From assembly GCF_001295845.1 (NCBI RefSeq), contig NZ_LJIC01000059.1:1-64000 (forward strand): DNA of 64,000 nt. Reading direction: 5' to 3'. The notes below the pieces were generated by a model that had not been told where the DNA came from, did not search any database, and saw only the letters and a list, made by a program, of their open reading frames with translations. This document shows, piece by piece, positions 18,312-27,087 of the stretch (positions within the stretch are counted from its first letter, which is position 1; every line of letters begins with the position of its first letter). Origin of the DNA: Rhodopseudomonas sp. AAP120. Its GTDB lineage: Bacteria > Pseudomonadota > Alphaproteobacteria > Rhizobiales > Xanthobacteraceae. Made by a program: the position numbers and the translations under genes.

Positions 18312-18526
18312 CTGTGCCTCCTAGATGGACCGGCACGCACCGGGCTGGCTACGCACCGGTAGAAAAACACAACCATAGGTTACATCAATACGGGAACTTT
18401 TGCAATGTATGGCCGCAACGCGGAAGCATGTCTTTGCCAAATCCATCGCCGGTCCCGCACTTCCCATCGCGCAAAAACCGCTTAGAACGTTTCCATCGCT
18501 GCGCCGTCCGCAACACGAGAGCTCTC

Positions 18527-20182
18527 ATGAACGCACCCACCCCCGTCCCGTCCGCCGCCACCCCCGTTCCGCCCTATAAGCACACGCCGCTGTTTCCGCT
18601 GGGGACGGACACCACGCCGTATCGCAAGATCAGCAGCGACGGCGTGCGGGTGGAGAAGGTGCTCGGCCGGGACATGCTGGTGGTCGAGCGCGAGGCGCTG
18701 CGGGCGCTGTCCGAGGCCGCGTTCGGCGACATCAATCATTATCTGCGTCCGGGCCATCTCGCGCAGCTGCGCAAGATCCTCGACGACAACGAGGCCAGCC
18801 CGAACGATAAGTTCGTGGCGCTCGATTTCCTGAAGAACGCCAACATCGCCGCCGGCGGGGTGTTGCCGATGTGCCAGGACACCGGCACGGCGATCATCAT
18901 GGGCAAGAAGGGCTGCAACGTCATCACCGCGGGTGACGACGAGGCGGCGTTGAGCGAAGGCGCGCGCGACGCTTATCTGCGCCGCAACCTGCGCTATTCG
19001 CAGGTCGCGCCGCTGACCATGTATGAAGAGAAGAACACCGCCAACAACATGCCGGCGCAGTGCGAGATCTACGCCGAGGGCGATGACGCCTACAAGTTCC
19101 TGTTCATGGCCAAGGGCGGCGGCTCGGCCAACAAGAGCTTCCTGTTCCAGGCGACGCCGTCGGTGCTCACCAAGGATCGGCTGCTCGCCTTCTTGAAGGA
19201 AAAGGTGCTGACACTCGGCACCGCGGCGTGCCCGCCCTATCACCTTGCCATCGTGATCGGCGGCACCTCGGCCGAGCTGTGCATGAAGACGGTGAAGCTC
19301 GCCTCCGCGCGCTATCTCGACGCGCTGCCAACGCAGGGCTCGGCGGATGGCAATGCCTTCCGCGACCTGGAGATGGAGCAGGAAATCCACAAGATGACGC
19401 AAAGCCTGGGAGTGGGTGCGCAGTTCGGCGGCAAGTATTTCTGCCACGACGTCCGCGTCATCCGTCTGCCGCGCCACGGCGCGTCGCTGCCGATCGGACT
19501 CGGCGTGTCGTGCTCGGCCGACCGCCAGGTGCTCGGCAAGATCACCAAGGACGGCGTGTATCTCGAGGAACTCGAGCACAATCCGGCGCAGTATCTGCCG
19601 GAGGTCGAGCAGACGCTCGGTGGCGAGGTGGTGAAGATCGACCTCAACCAGCCGATGAAGGATGTCCTCGCGAAGCTGACGCAATATCCGACCAAGACCC
19701 GGCTGTCGCTGACCGGCACCATGATCGTGGCGCGCGACGCTGCTCATGCCAAGCTGCGCGAGCGCCTCGACAAGGGCGAGCCGCTGCCGGACTACTTCAA
19801 GAACCATCCGGTGTACTACGCCGGCCCGGCCAAGACCCCGGACGGATACGCCTCGGGTGCGTTCGGCCCGACGACCGCTGGGCGCATGGACTCGTTCGTC
19901 GATCAGTTCCAGGCGGCCGGCGGCTCGATGGTGATGGTCGCCAAGGGCAACCGCGCGCCGGCGGTGCGCGAAGCCTGCAAGAAATACGGCGGCTTCTATC
20001 TCGGCTCGATCGGCGGCGCGGCGGCGAACCTTGCCGAGCACTGCATCAAGAAGGTCGAAGTGCTGGAGTATCCCGAGCTCGGCATGGAGGCGATCTGGAA
20101 GATCGACGTGGTTGACTTCCCGGCCTTCATCATCGTCGACGACAAGGGCAACGACTTCTTCAAGGAGTTGAATTTGGGCTGA
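18527..20182 (+). CDS. fumA: Fumarate hydratase, class I (iron-sulfur)
   Basis: Class I fumarase converts fumarate and malate in the TCA cycle using an oxygen-sensitive [4Fe-4S] cluster. The 551-residue length fits the single-chain two-domain form. Family stretches include [10 protein letters not shown], with a cluster Cys, a middle [16 protein letters not shown] and a C-terminal domain with [16 protein letters not shown] and [18 protein letters not shown]. The ATG at 18527 begins the Pro/Thr-rich leader before the conserved [10 protein letters not shown]; in-frame upstream codons overlap the promoter of the divergent Kazal gene. Confidence 0.95.
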   Translation: MNAPTPVPSAATPVPPYKHTPLFPLGTDTTPYRKISSDGVRVEKVLGRDMLVVEREALRALSEAAFGDINHYLRPGHLAQLRKILDDNEASPNDKFVALDFLKNANIAAGGVLPMCQDTGTAIIMGKKGCNVITAGDDEAALSEGARDAYLRRNLRYSQVAPLTMYEEKNTANNMPAQCEIYAEGDDAYKFLFMAKGGGSANKSFLFQATPSVLTKDRLLAFLKEKVLTLGTAACPPYHLAIVIGGTSAELCMKTVKLASARYLDALPTQGSADGNAFRDLEMEQEIHKMTQSLGVGAQFGGKYFCHDVRVIRLPRHGASLPIGLGVSCSADRQVLGKITKDGVYLEELEHNPAQYLPEVEQTLGGEVVKIDLNQPMKDVLAKLTQYPTKTRLSLTGTMIVARDAAHAKLRERLDKGEPLPDYFKNHPVYYAGPAKTPDGYASGAFGPTTAGRMDSFVDQFQAAGGSMVMVAKGNRAPAVREACKKYGGFYLGSIGGAAANLAEHCIKKVEVLEYPELGMEAIWKIDVVDFPAFIIVDDKGNDFFKELNLG

Positions 20183-20237
20183 GGGTTCTCGACGCGAGCC
20201 GGTGGCGCGCACCGTTTCTGCGCGCCGGCCCGCACTC

Positions 20238-20413
20238 CGTCATTCCGGGGCGCTCACGAAGTGAGCGAACCCGGAACCCCGAGATTGGGGCGGACGGGTG
20301 GACAGCCTCATGGTGAGGAGGCGCGTAGCGCCGTCTCGAACCATGAGCCGCAGGCACTTGTGGCTCTCATCCTTCGAGACGCCCGGCTTCGCCGTGCTCC
20401 TCAGGTTGAGGAC
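20238..20413. repeat. Two palindromic intergenic repeat units
   Basis: The first unit (20238-20286) is of the CGTCATTCCGGGGCGCTCAC type seen at 2585. The second (about 20305-20413) reads CCTCATGGTGAGGAGGCGCG ... CATCCTTCGAGACGC ... GCTCCTCAGGTTGAGGA and is a different family. They fill the 280 bp between fumA and the convergent DUF3616 gene. Confidence 0.7.
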
Positions 20414-20462
20414 TCAGTACCTTTGGGCTGCTCGAATTGTTTCAATCAGACGATGAACCGCT

Positions 20463-21509
20463 CTAGCGCTTCAACACGTATTCCAGCGGGGAGCCGTTCT
20501 CCGGCCCGTCGAACATCACCAGCACCCGCAACGGACCGCTGTCGTCGTCCTGCAGCACCAGTAAGGTCTCGGCCTTCGCACCTTTGCCCGCGCTCGAGAT
20601 GTCCAACTCGGCAAGCTTCTGTAGTTCGCCGTCATCGCCCCACAAGGAAATCGCGGGCTTGACCGCCTGGTCGTTGACGGGGCCGGACAGCACCAGCAGT
20701 CCGTTACGCACCTTGGCGAGATCGCGGATGCCGGTGTGCTTGCCGAGCTTGAGATGGTGCGACCTGGCGTGCAGCGGCTTGTCGTCGGTGAAGATCGCAT
20801 CGCGGTCTACCGAGATGACGAAGGCGCGTTTGTCCAGGGACGGACCGCGCAGGCCGAAATAGATCCGGCCGTTGCGTACCGCCAGGCCTTCGATGTTGAT
20901 GCCGCCTTCCTCGAGCGGCTTGTCGTATTTGCCGGCCGTCGGCGGCAGGGTCTTCAACACGCCGCGCAGCCGGCTCGTCGTTTCGAGACCTTTGACGTCT
21001 TCCTCGGAGACGAAGTCCGGCTGACGCGTGTGCTCGTCGACGGGATAGCGGAACAGCGTGTAACTCGCCGGGTTCTCGGCCTCCGGGTGATGACGCGGCC
21101 GGCCGTGCGAGCCGGTGACGTAGAAGTAGCCGTCATCGTACGCCGCGGCTTCGGCGTCCGGATCGCCGTCGATGTCTTCCGGCATCAGCCGGACCACGCG
21201 GGCAGGCCGCAGCGTGGTGCCGTCGATGGTGAAGGTCTGGGCGTATTTCTTGTCGTCATTGACGATCACGCAGGAGCTCAGCGGCGGCGAGGTCGGGGCG
21301 CATGCGGCGCCGCTGAGATTGATCCTGGCTTTTTTGGTCTTGGCGAAGTCCTCGCTGACGGTCCATTTCGGCTCCGGCTGCAACAAGTCGCGGGCCGCGG
21401 CCGGCTGGAAGGGACCGAGGAAAGCAATTCCGGCCAGGCCAAGCGTGGCCGAAGCGATCAGAGCGAGACGGGATCGGTCAAACATTCTGGGCGAAATAAG
21501 CGTGCTCAT
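20463..21509 (-). CDS. Exported DUF3616 protein
   Basis: The 348-residue protein has a signal peptide (to about PAAAR) and then a beta-propeller-like series that fits DUF3616, with INIEGLAVRNGRIYFGLRGP as the most telling segment and earlier DIDGDPDAEAAAYDDGYFYV. These proteins are periplasmic and of unknown activity. GGAGAGG stands five bases before the ATG at 21509; a GTG one codon earlier is also possible. It is convergent with fumA. Confidence 0.75.
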   Translation of the reverse strand: MSTLISPRMFDRSRLALIASATLGLAGIAFLGPFQPAAARDLLQPEPKWTVSEDFAKTKKARINLSGAACAPTSPPLSSCVIVNDDKKYAQTFTIDGTTLRPARVVRLMPEDIDGDPDAEAAAYDDGYFYVTGSHGRPRHHPEAENPASYTLFRYPVDEHTRQPDFVSEEDVKGLETTSRLRGVLKTLPPTAGKYDKPLEEGGINIEGLAVRNGRIYFGLRGPSLDKRAFVISVDRDAIFTDDKPLHARSHHLKLGKHTGIRDLAKVRNGLLVLSGPVNDQAVKPAISLWGDDGELQKLAELDISSAGKGAKAETLLVLQDDDSGPLRVLVMFDGPENGSPLEYVLKR

Positions 21510-21676
21510 CACTGCCTCTCCGGAAGCTGAGCCGTCAAATCAGTCGATCAAATCGTCGGTTCGAAGTGATCGGCGCCTTGCTGCCGATCGCCGTCGCGGA
21601 ATGAAGCAGGACGCGTAGTCAAATATGCGGAGCGAGCGTCAGTCTGTGAGTTGCGTCCGGCCTCTGTCAATAAAAA

Positions 21677-21707
21677 CCACGCGACCGCGTCTGGCGCGCT
21701 CGCGTGG
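21677..21707. terminator. Possible hairpin, no clear T run
   Basis: CCACGCGA and TCGCGTGG pair across a GC-rich loop between a leftward gene ending at 21749 and the DUF3616 promoter. Read leftward it is followed by TTTTTAT, which fits a terminator for the small protein gene at 21749-22045. Confidence 0.6.
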
Positions 21708-21748
21708 CGATAACGTTGCGCCTGCATCCGCGGGCGCCAAAGCCTTGA

Positions 21749-22045
21749 TTAGGCCCGCTTTCCCGTGAACGGGAAGGAGCCCATCGGGCCGATGCCCATT
21801 TCGCCCGAGATGTCGTCGCCGCTCACCTTGCCGGTGTAGGTCAGCGTCAGCGGCATCGGGTTAGTGATGTCGAGCTTCCAAGTCACATCGTCGCCGTTCA
21901 CGGTGCCGTCGAAGATCTCGCCCGAATCACCATCGGCGGATTGCGTGCCGGTCAGCGTGGCGCCGTCGGCTTTCAGCGTCAGGTCGGCCTGCCGCTCACC
22001 CATCGGCGTGCTCATGGTGATCTTCCAGTTTCCGTCGACTGCCAT
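21749..22045 (-). CDS. Small conserved hypothetical protein
   Basis: The 98-residue protein is Gly/Asp/Thr-rich and looks all beta: MAVDGNWKITMSTPMGERQA, then GDDVTWKLDITNPMPLTLTY. It resembles the small lipocalin-like proteins common in this group, but I cannot name a family. GGGAGA precedes the ATG at 22045. No signal peptide was seen, so it is probably cytoplasmic. Confidence 0.7.
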   Translation of the reverse strand: MAVDGNWKITMSTPMGERQADLTLKADGATLTGTQSADGDSGEIFDGTVNGDDVTWKLDITNPMPLTLTYTGKVSGDDISGEMGIGPMGSFPFTGKRA

Positions 22046-22348
22046 CTGTTTCTCCCTTGAGCCGGCCATGGGACACGGCCGGCGAACCTGCTTTAAAGCG
22101 TTTTCGCGCGAAGTGGAATTCGGCCCCGCCGAAGATAACGCGCGCCTTCAGAAAAATACCAACCCGCTTTCAGGATAATTCAGAACCGCGATCCCGCCAG
22201 TAGGGCAGGATGGCGCAGCATGATCCGCCGCCGCTCTGAACCCTCCGCGCTTCTACGGATACAGATACCAGTGGTGCAGGGTCGATCAGGTGATAGGATG
22301 TTGCTCGGAGGACGCCCCGAGGTTCACCGCAAATGGTGGAGACTCGAC

Positions 22349-23056
22349 ATGCGGATGTCATTCTGGCGAGCCCTGATCGGGGCTGCCGTGCTGGCCCTGG
22401 TTGCGCTACCGGGCGCGGCGCTCGCTCAATACGAAGTGCTCACCGAGCAGACCACGACTGTCCTGACGGCGACGGCGGACCCGGCCGTTCCGGGGCGCGT
22501 GAGTTTGCGCGCGGAGATCGGCACGGCTTTCGGCAGCGGTGTGCCTGAAGGCCGCATCACCTTCCTCGACATGGGCACGCTGCGGGTGCTGGGCTGGAGC
22601 AGCGTCGCGCAGCCGCAGATCACCATCGAGGGGCTGGCTCCGGGGAGGCACGTCCTCCGAGCGGATTACAGCGGCAGCGCCGTGCATCTGCCGCTGATCG
22701 TGTTGCCGAGCCATTCGGTCGAAGTTCCGATCGACATCCTGATGCAACCGCAACTGGTCTTGTCCTCGTCGAACGACCTGATTGCGCCGGGCGATGTCGT
22801 GACGCTCGCGGTGACAGTGAACGGCCCCGCCGGGGTGCCGACCGGGAGCGTGACGTTTCGCGATGGCGACGAGGTGATCGCCGCGCATGTGCGGCTCGAT
22901 CACGCCGGCGCCGCGGCCTTCACAACCTCGGCGCTGCCGCCTGGCTACCGCAGCATCGTCGCCGCCTATGAGGGGGACGGGCGCTATGCGGCGGCGGCGA
23001 CGCGGATCGAGCAGCGGGTGACGTCGCCCGTCGCATTCATCACGCCCCAGCTATGA
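22349..23056 (+). CDS. Exported protein with Ig-like repeats
   Basis: The 235-residue protein has a signal peptide ending at ALAQ and two bacterial Ig-like repeats of type 3 (Big_5/PF16640-like). The second is the clearer one: VNGPAGVPTGSVTFRDGD followed by YRSIVAAYEGDGRYAAA. Such repeats normally occur in long surface adhesins, so a short two-repeat protein may be a fragment or a small secreted form. The start chosen is the ATG at 22349, the first residue of the signal peptide. Confidence 0.75.
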   Translation: MRMSFWRALIGAAVLALVALPGAALAQYEVLTEQTTTVLTATADPAVPGRVSLRAEIGTAFGSGVPEGRITFLDMGTLRVLGWSSVAQPQITIEGLAPGRHVLRADYSGSAVHLPLIVLPSHSVEVPIDILMQPQLVLSSSNDLIAPGDVVTLAVTVNGPAGVPTGSVTFRDGDEVIAAHVRLDHAGAAAFTTSALPPGYRSIVAAYEGDGRYAAAATRIEQRVTSPVAFITPQL

Positions 23057-23068
23057 GCGAAGCTTGGC

Positions 23069-23641
23069 CTATTCGGCCATCGAGACGGCCGCAGCCGCCT
23101 CGCCGCGGCGCCGGCTGCGGATCGCCAGCCGAAACACGAGATACTGCGTGGCGACCGCCGCCACTTTGACGGCGGGGGCAATGACCATCACGTAGAAGGT
23201 CCAGGTCTTGATATCGCCGGTCATCGCCGCGGCGATCACGCCGGCACCGAGCGCAATCATCAAGATGGCCCAGAAATATCCCGACACTCGTACGTAGTCC
23301 GGGATCGTCGTCGCCACCACGGGTGGCACGTAGCGCAGCATCCAATCCCGCCGCAGCATGATGGCGCCGACCGCGATGTGGCCGATGCTGGGCTTGATCA
23401 GAACGAACCGCGGGTCGTTGGTCAGCAGCGTCGCGCCGCCGAGCACGATCACCATCGCCAGGCTGGCATAAGCCATGACATCGAGCCGAAAGCCCTTGAT
23501 GCGCGCGTAGGCGAACTGGCCGACGGCGCCGATCACCGCCACCACGGTGGCGAGGGCGACGTTGCCGGTCGAAAAATACAGCACCACGAAGATGATGGTG
23601 GAGAAGAAGTCGTTGCCGAGCTTGGAGAACACGGCCTTCAT
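23069..23641 (-). CDS. YciB/IspA-family inner membrane protein
   Basis: The 190-residue protein has five hydrophobic segments and family-type sequence (KLGNDFFSTIIFVVLYF near the start, then DPRFVLIKPSIGHIAVGAIM). YciB is linked to cell envelope synthesis and septation in Escherichia coli; the homology here is moderate. The ATG at 23641 has GAGAGGA upstream. It is convergent with the Ig-repeat gene at a distance of 12 bp. Confidence 0.8.
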   Translation of the reverse strand: MKAVFSKLGNDFFSTIIFVVLYFSTGNVALATVVAVIGAVGQFAYARIKGFRLDVMAYASLAMVIVLGGATLLTNDPRFVLIKPSIGHIAVGAIMLRRDWMLRYVPPVVATTIPDYVRVSGYFWAILMIALGAGVIAAAMTGDIKTWTFYVMVIAPAVKVAAVATQYLVFRLAIRSRRRGEAAAAVSMAE

Positions 23642-24094
23642 CGGATTTCCTCTCGGCCCTAGCCGCGCCACCGGCTGCGTTATGCCCGTGACCACGGCGA
23701 AATACTGCGCGCTGCGCTGGGTGAAGTAAACCGCGCGCGAGCGCGGGGAAGGTGCGCAACGCCTTCCGTCCGGCGGAAGTTCCATGGGCATTGCGGCGCT
23801 GCCGGGGCGGCCGGTGGCTGCCGGGGTGAGGCTAGAGCGATTCTCGGACCGGCGCCGCGCAAAATCGTTTCCATCTGTTTCGTCTGTCCCGCCGGGCGGC
23901 GCGCGGAACGGCTTTGGCGAGCTTCGCGGGGGGAGAAGCCCGCCGACATTCCCGGCACCGGCTTCGGCCAGAATTCTCCCGCTGACGGCGCCAAGCTGGG
24001 GAAGGCTGGTCCTTGGGGCAGGAAACCTCTGCCCATCGGGGCAGAAACGATCTAGAAGGCCCGCTTACATCCCTTTTTGCCAGTGCCGAACACC
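23642..24094. other. Gene-free stretch upstream of the SET-domain gene
   Basis: Reading frames in this 453 bp look non-coding by composition. No repeat or strong hairpin was recognised. It holds the promoters of the divergent YciB-like and SET genes. Confidence 0.45.
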
Positions 24095-24781
24095 ATGCCG
24101 AATCTGTCGAATAAGCCCTATCGCATCGGCCGCTCCAAGACGGGCCTCGGCCTGTTCGCCACCCAGCCGATCAAGAAGGGCAGCAAGATCATCCGCTATT
24201 TCGGGCCGATGCTCGACTGCAACAAGAAGAAGGACGACGCAGTCGAGAACAAGTATCTGTTCCAGATCAGCAAGCGCTGGACCGTGGACGGCTCGGTGCG
24301 CAAGAACGTCGCGCGCTACATCAACCACTCCTGCAAGCCGAACGCGGAGTCGGACGTCAGCGTCAAGAAGCGCAAGATCATCATCCGGGCGATCAAGAAC
24401 ATCGAGCCGGGCGAGGAGATCAACTACGACTACGGCACCGAGTACTTCAAAGAATATCTGAAGCCGATCGGCTGCAAATGCGACGCCTGCGAGAAGAAGC
24501 GCCAGAAGAAGGCCGCGGAGGCCCGCGCTGACAAGGCCAAGCAGAAGGCTGGCGGGAAGGCCGACAAGGCAAAGACCAAGGACAAAGCCAAGTCCAACGT
24601 TAAGGCCGCTCCGAAGGCCGCCAAGACGAAGGCAAGCAAGGTGAGCGCTGCCAAGGCCGCGACAAAGTCCAAGACTGCCAAGTCGGCAAAGGCCGGGGGC
24701 AAAGTCTCGAAGGCGAAGACAAAAGCGGCCAAGGCGAAATCCAAGACCGGCAAGACCAAGACCGGCAAGAACGCCGCGTAG
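24095..24781 (+). CDS. SET-domain lysine methyltransferase with H1-like Lys/Ala tail
   Basis: Residues 8-120 of the 228 form a SET domain with the cofactor motif NHSCKPN at 78-84 and the catalytic YDYGTEYF at 111-118; a post-SET cysteine cluster CKCDAC follows at 127-132. SET proteins transfer methyl groups from S-adenosylmethionine to lysine side chains. From about 134 to the end the protein is almost only Lys, Ala, Ser and Thr (KAKTKAAKAKSKTGKTK), like the C-terminal tail of eukaryotic linker histone or the bacterial HctB/AlgP proteins, which bind DNA. The target is unknown; ribosomal or chromatin-like proteins, or its own tail, are candidates. The ATG at 24095 was chosen; TTG and GTG lie just before it. 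Confidence 0.88.
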   Translation: MPNLSNKPYRIGRSKTGLGLFATQPIKKGSKIIRYFGPMLDCNKKKDDAVENKYLFQISKRWTVDGSVRKNVARYINHSCKPNAESDVSVKKRKIIIRAIKNIEPGEEINYDYGTEYFKEYLKPIGCKCDACEKKRQKKAAEARADKAKQKAGGKADKAKTKDKAKSNVKAAPKAAKTKASKVSAAKAATKSKTAKSAKAGGKVSKAKTKAAKAKSKTGKTKTGKNAA

Positions 24782-24824
24782 TTCGGCCGGTCCACGCTCG
24801 AGACCTCTCAGCCAAAAAATCCTC

Positions 24825-24857
24825 CGTCATGCCCGGGATCGTCCTGGGCATCCACGC
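24825..24857. repeat. Short palindromic repeat, CGTCATGCCCGGG type
   Basis: CATGCCCGGGATCGTCCTGG and a following GGCATCCACGCC form the GCCCGGG-type unit common in this group. It lies just after the SET gene. Confidence 0.55.
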
Positions 24858-24909
24858 CTTACGCAGTTGCGACGTCAAAAAAATCGGATGGCCGGGTCAA
24901 GTCTCTCCC

Positions 24910-24990
24910 CGTCATTGCGAGGAGCGAAGCGACGAAGCAATCCAGCGTGGTAATTGACGCATGGATTGCTTCGCTTCGCTCGCAATGACG
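24910..24990. repeat. Palindromic intergenic repeat, TCATTGCGAGG type
   Basis: The arms CGTCATTGCGAGGAGCGAAG and the inverse ending CGCTCGCAATGACG are the same family as 6092 and 42014. Confidence 0.85.
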
Positions 24991-25014
24991 GAGCCGTTTG
25001 GCTCGCAATGATGG

Positions 25015-25413
25015 TTACGCCATCACCGCCGCCTCGCTCCGCCGCAGCCCGACGTACTGTAACTCCGCGAACACGCCGACCGTAATCGCCTGGATGGCCA
25101 CGAACGCGATCCCGAGCGCATTCGGAGCGACCGCGCCGCTGAGCAGCAGGGCAACACTGGCGAGCGTCCACAGAGCGTTGCCGATGATCACCAGCAGCAC
25201 CAGCGAGCGCTGCAGCGCGCCGCGGCTGCCGAGCCAGCCGACGAAGGCCGCGTAGGCGATCAGGAACAGGCCGGTTTCCAGCAGCAGCGCCTGCGGCAGC
25301 GCCAGCAGTGGCGCCAGCGCGCTCGCGCCGGTGACGAGCAGCAGCGCCATGGCGCCGCTGACCAGCGCGTCGGCCTGGAGCGCACGGCGGAGCAGCAAGG
25401 ACGGATGGATCAT
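25015..25413 (-). CDS. Small four-helix membrane protein
   Basis: The 132-residue product has four strong hydrophobic helices (around 18-40, 45-62, 70-90 and 100-120) and no polar domain. No family is recognised with certainty; it resembles uncharacterised small integral membrane proteins. It is divergent from the XRE regulator gene with 114 bp between, so that regulator may control it. Confidence 0.75.
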   Translation of the reverse strand: MIHPSLLLRRALQADALVSGAMALLLVTGASALAPLLALPQALLLETGLFLIAYAAFVGWLGSRGALQRSLVLLVIIGNALWTLASVALLLSGAVAPNALGIAFVAIQAITVGVFAELQYVGLRRSEAAVMA

Positions 25414-25527
25414 GGTGGTCTCCTTCGGTTCGATGGGCGATGACCGGACGGTGCACGGGCCCGCTGCCGAAATCGATTACCTCGCAGGTCATGGAAGCGG
25501 TTCAGGCTGCGTGCTAGCTTTTCGGCC

Positions 25528-26349
25528 ATGAACACGACGATTTCCTCGGCTCAGGCTTCGGCCGGCGCGCAGCCGGTCCGCATCGGTGATTACTTGCGGC
25601 AATGGCGGCAGCGCCGCCGGCTCAGCCAACTCGATCTCGCGCTCGACGCGGAGATTTCCGCACGGCACCTGTCCTTCCTCGAGACCGGCCGCGCAGCGCC
25701 GTCACGCGACATGGTGATGCGGCTCGCCGAGCGGCTCGACGTGCCGCTGCGCGAACGCAACGTGCTGCTGGTCGCCGCGGGCTTCGCACCGGCGTTTCCG
25801 CAGCGGACGCTGGACGATCCGGCGCTCGCCGCCGCGCGCGTCGCGGTCGATCAGGTTCTGAAAGCGCACGAGCCCAATCCGGCGCTGGCGGTCGACCGGC
25901 ACTGGAACGTGGTTGCCGCCAACCGCATGGTGACGCCGATGCTCGACGGCGTCGCGCCGTGGCTGCTGGCGCCGCCGCTCAACGTGCTGCGGCTGTCGTT
26001 CCACCCGGACGGCCTTGCGGCGCGCACCGCCAATCTCGGCGAATGGTGTGCGCATCTGCTGGAGCGGCTGCACCGGCAATGCGAGGCGACGGCCGATCCC
26101 AAGCTGCTCGAACTGTATCAGGAGCTGAAAACCTATCCGGTGCCGGCGCGCACGGCGCCGATCGCGCCCGACGCGGTGGCGGTGCCGTTCCGGCTGCGGC
26201 TGGGCGACGACACGCTCAGCTTCATCTCGACCACCATGGTGTTCGGCACGCCGGTCGACGTCACGCTGTCCGAGATCGCGATCGAGACGTTTTTCCCCGC
26301 GGACGATGCCACCACGGCCAGGCTGCGCCGCATCGCTGCAGCCCTGTAG
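25528..26349 (+). CDS. XRE-family regulator with MmyB-like C-terminal domain
   Basis: The 273-residue protein has an N-terminal HTH_3 (LRQWRQRRRLSQLDLALDAE then ISARHLSFLETGRAAPSRDM) and a C-terminal MmyB-like ligand-binding domain starting with LAVDRHWNVVAANR, the usual PAS-like hallmark. Such regulators often act on a neighbouring divergent gene and respond to a small molecule; the target is probably the membrane protein gene upstream. Start is the ATG at 25528. Confidence 0.9.
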   Translation: MNTTISSAQASAGAQPVRIGDYLRQWRQRRRLSQLDLALDAEISARHLSFLETGRAAPSRDMVMRLAERLDVPLRERNVLLVAAGFAPAFPQRTLDDPALAAARVAVDQVLKAHEPNPALAVDRHWNVVAANRMVTPMLDGVAPWLLAPPLNVLRLSFHPDGLAARTANLGEWCAHLLERLHRQCEATADPKLLELYQELKTYPVPARTAPIAPDAVAVPFRLRLGDDTLSFISTTMVFGTPVDVTLSEIAIETFFPADDATTARLRRIAAAL

Positions 26350-26421
26350 TGCCTTGCGGCTGCTTGCCGCACGCCCATCTGTATGGGAGGCTCGGGCAGG
26401 GAACAACACAAGGAGGCGCCG

Positions 26422-27087
26422 ATGAGCGCGCTGAAGCCGCTGAAGATCGATGTCGTCTCCGACGTGGTTTGCCCGTGGTGCTATATCGGCAAGAAGCGGA
26501 TCGAGCAGGCACTGGCGCTCGCGCCCGACGTGCCGGTCGACCTCACCTTCCGGCCGTTCTTCCTGAACCCGTCGGTGCCGCGCGAAGGCATCGAGCGCGA
26601 TGAGTATCTGACACAGAAATTCGGCTCGCCGGAGCGCTATAAAGAGCTCGCCAGCCGTGTCGTCGATGCCGCCGCGCAGGAGGGGCTGGAGTATCATCCA
26701 GATCTCGTGAAGCGGCAGCCCAACACGATCGACTGCCACCGCCTGATCCACTGGGCCGACGCCATTGGCCAAGGCCCGGCGATGAAGCAGCGGCTGATGG
26801 AATTGTACTTCCGCGACGGGGGTGATCTCACCGATATCAATGTACTGGTAAAGGCCGCGGCCGAGATCGGACTCGATGCCGATGACGTGCGCGCCAAGCT
26901 GGCCACCGATGTCGATGTCGACCTGATCGCCGGTCAGGCCAACGAGGCGGCCGAAAAGGGCATCTCCGGCGTACCGACCTTCGTGTTCGCGCAGAAATAC
27001 GCGGTGTCGGGCGCGCAGGATCCGGCGCAGCTCGCCAAGGCGATCCGTCACATTTCGGCAGAGATCAACGCGCAGGCGGCGGAATAA
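26422..27087 (+). CDS. DsbA-family oxidoreductase, FrnE-like
   Basis: The 221-residue protein has a thioredoxin fold with a CPWC active site at residues 17-20 and the FrnE-like sequence RPFFLNPSVPREG, QPNTIDCHRLIHWAD and the cis-Pro segment GVPTFVFAQKYAVSGAQ. FrnE proteins are cytoplasmic disulfide isomerase-like enzymes with a role in oxidative stress in some bacteria. AGGAGG precedes the ATG at 26422. The gene ends one base before the stop of the convergent acetyltransferase gene. Confidence 0.92.
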   Translation: MSALKPLKIDVVSDVVCPWCYIGKKRIEQALALAPDVPVDLTFRPFFLNPSVPREGIERDEYLTQKFGSPERYKELASRVVDAAAQEGLEYHPDLVKRQPNTIDCHRLIHWADAIGQGPAMKQRLMELYFRDGGDLTDINVLVKAAAEIGLDADDVRAKLATDVDVDLIAGQANEAAEKGISGVPTFVFAQKYAVSGAQDPAQLAKAIRHISAEINAQAAE

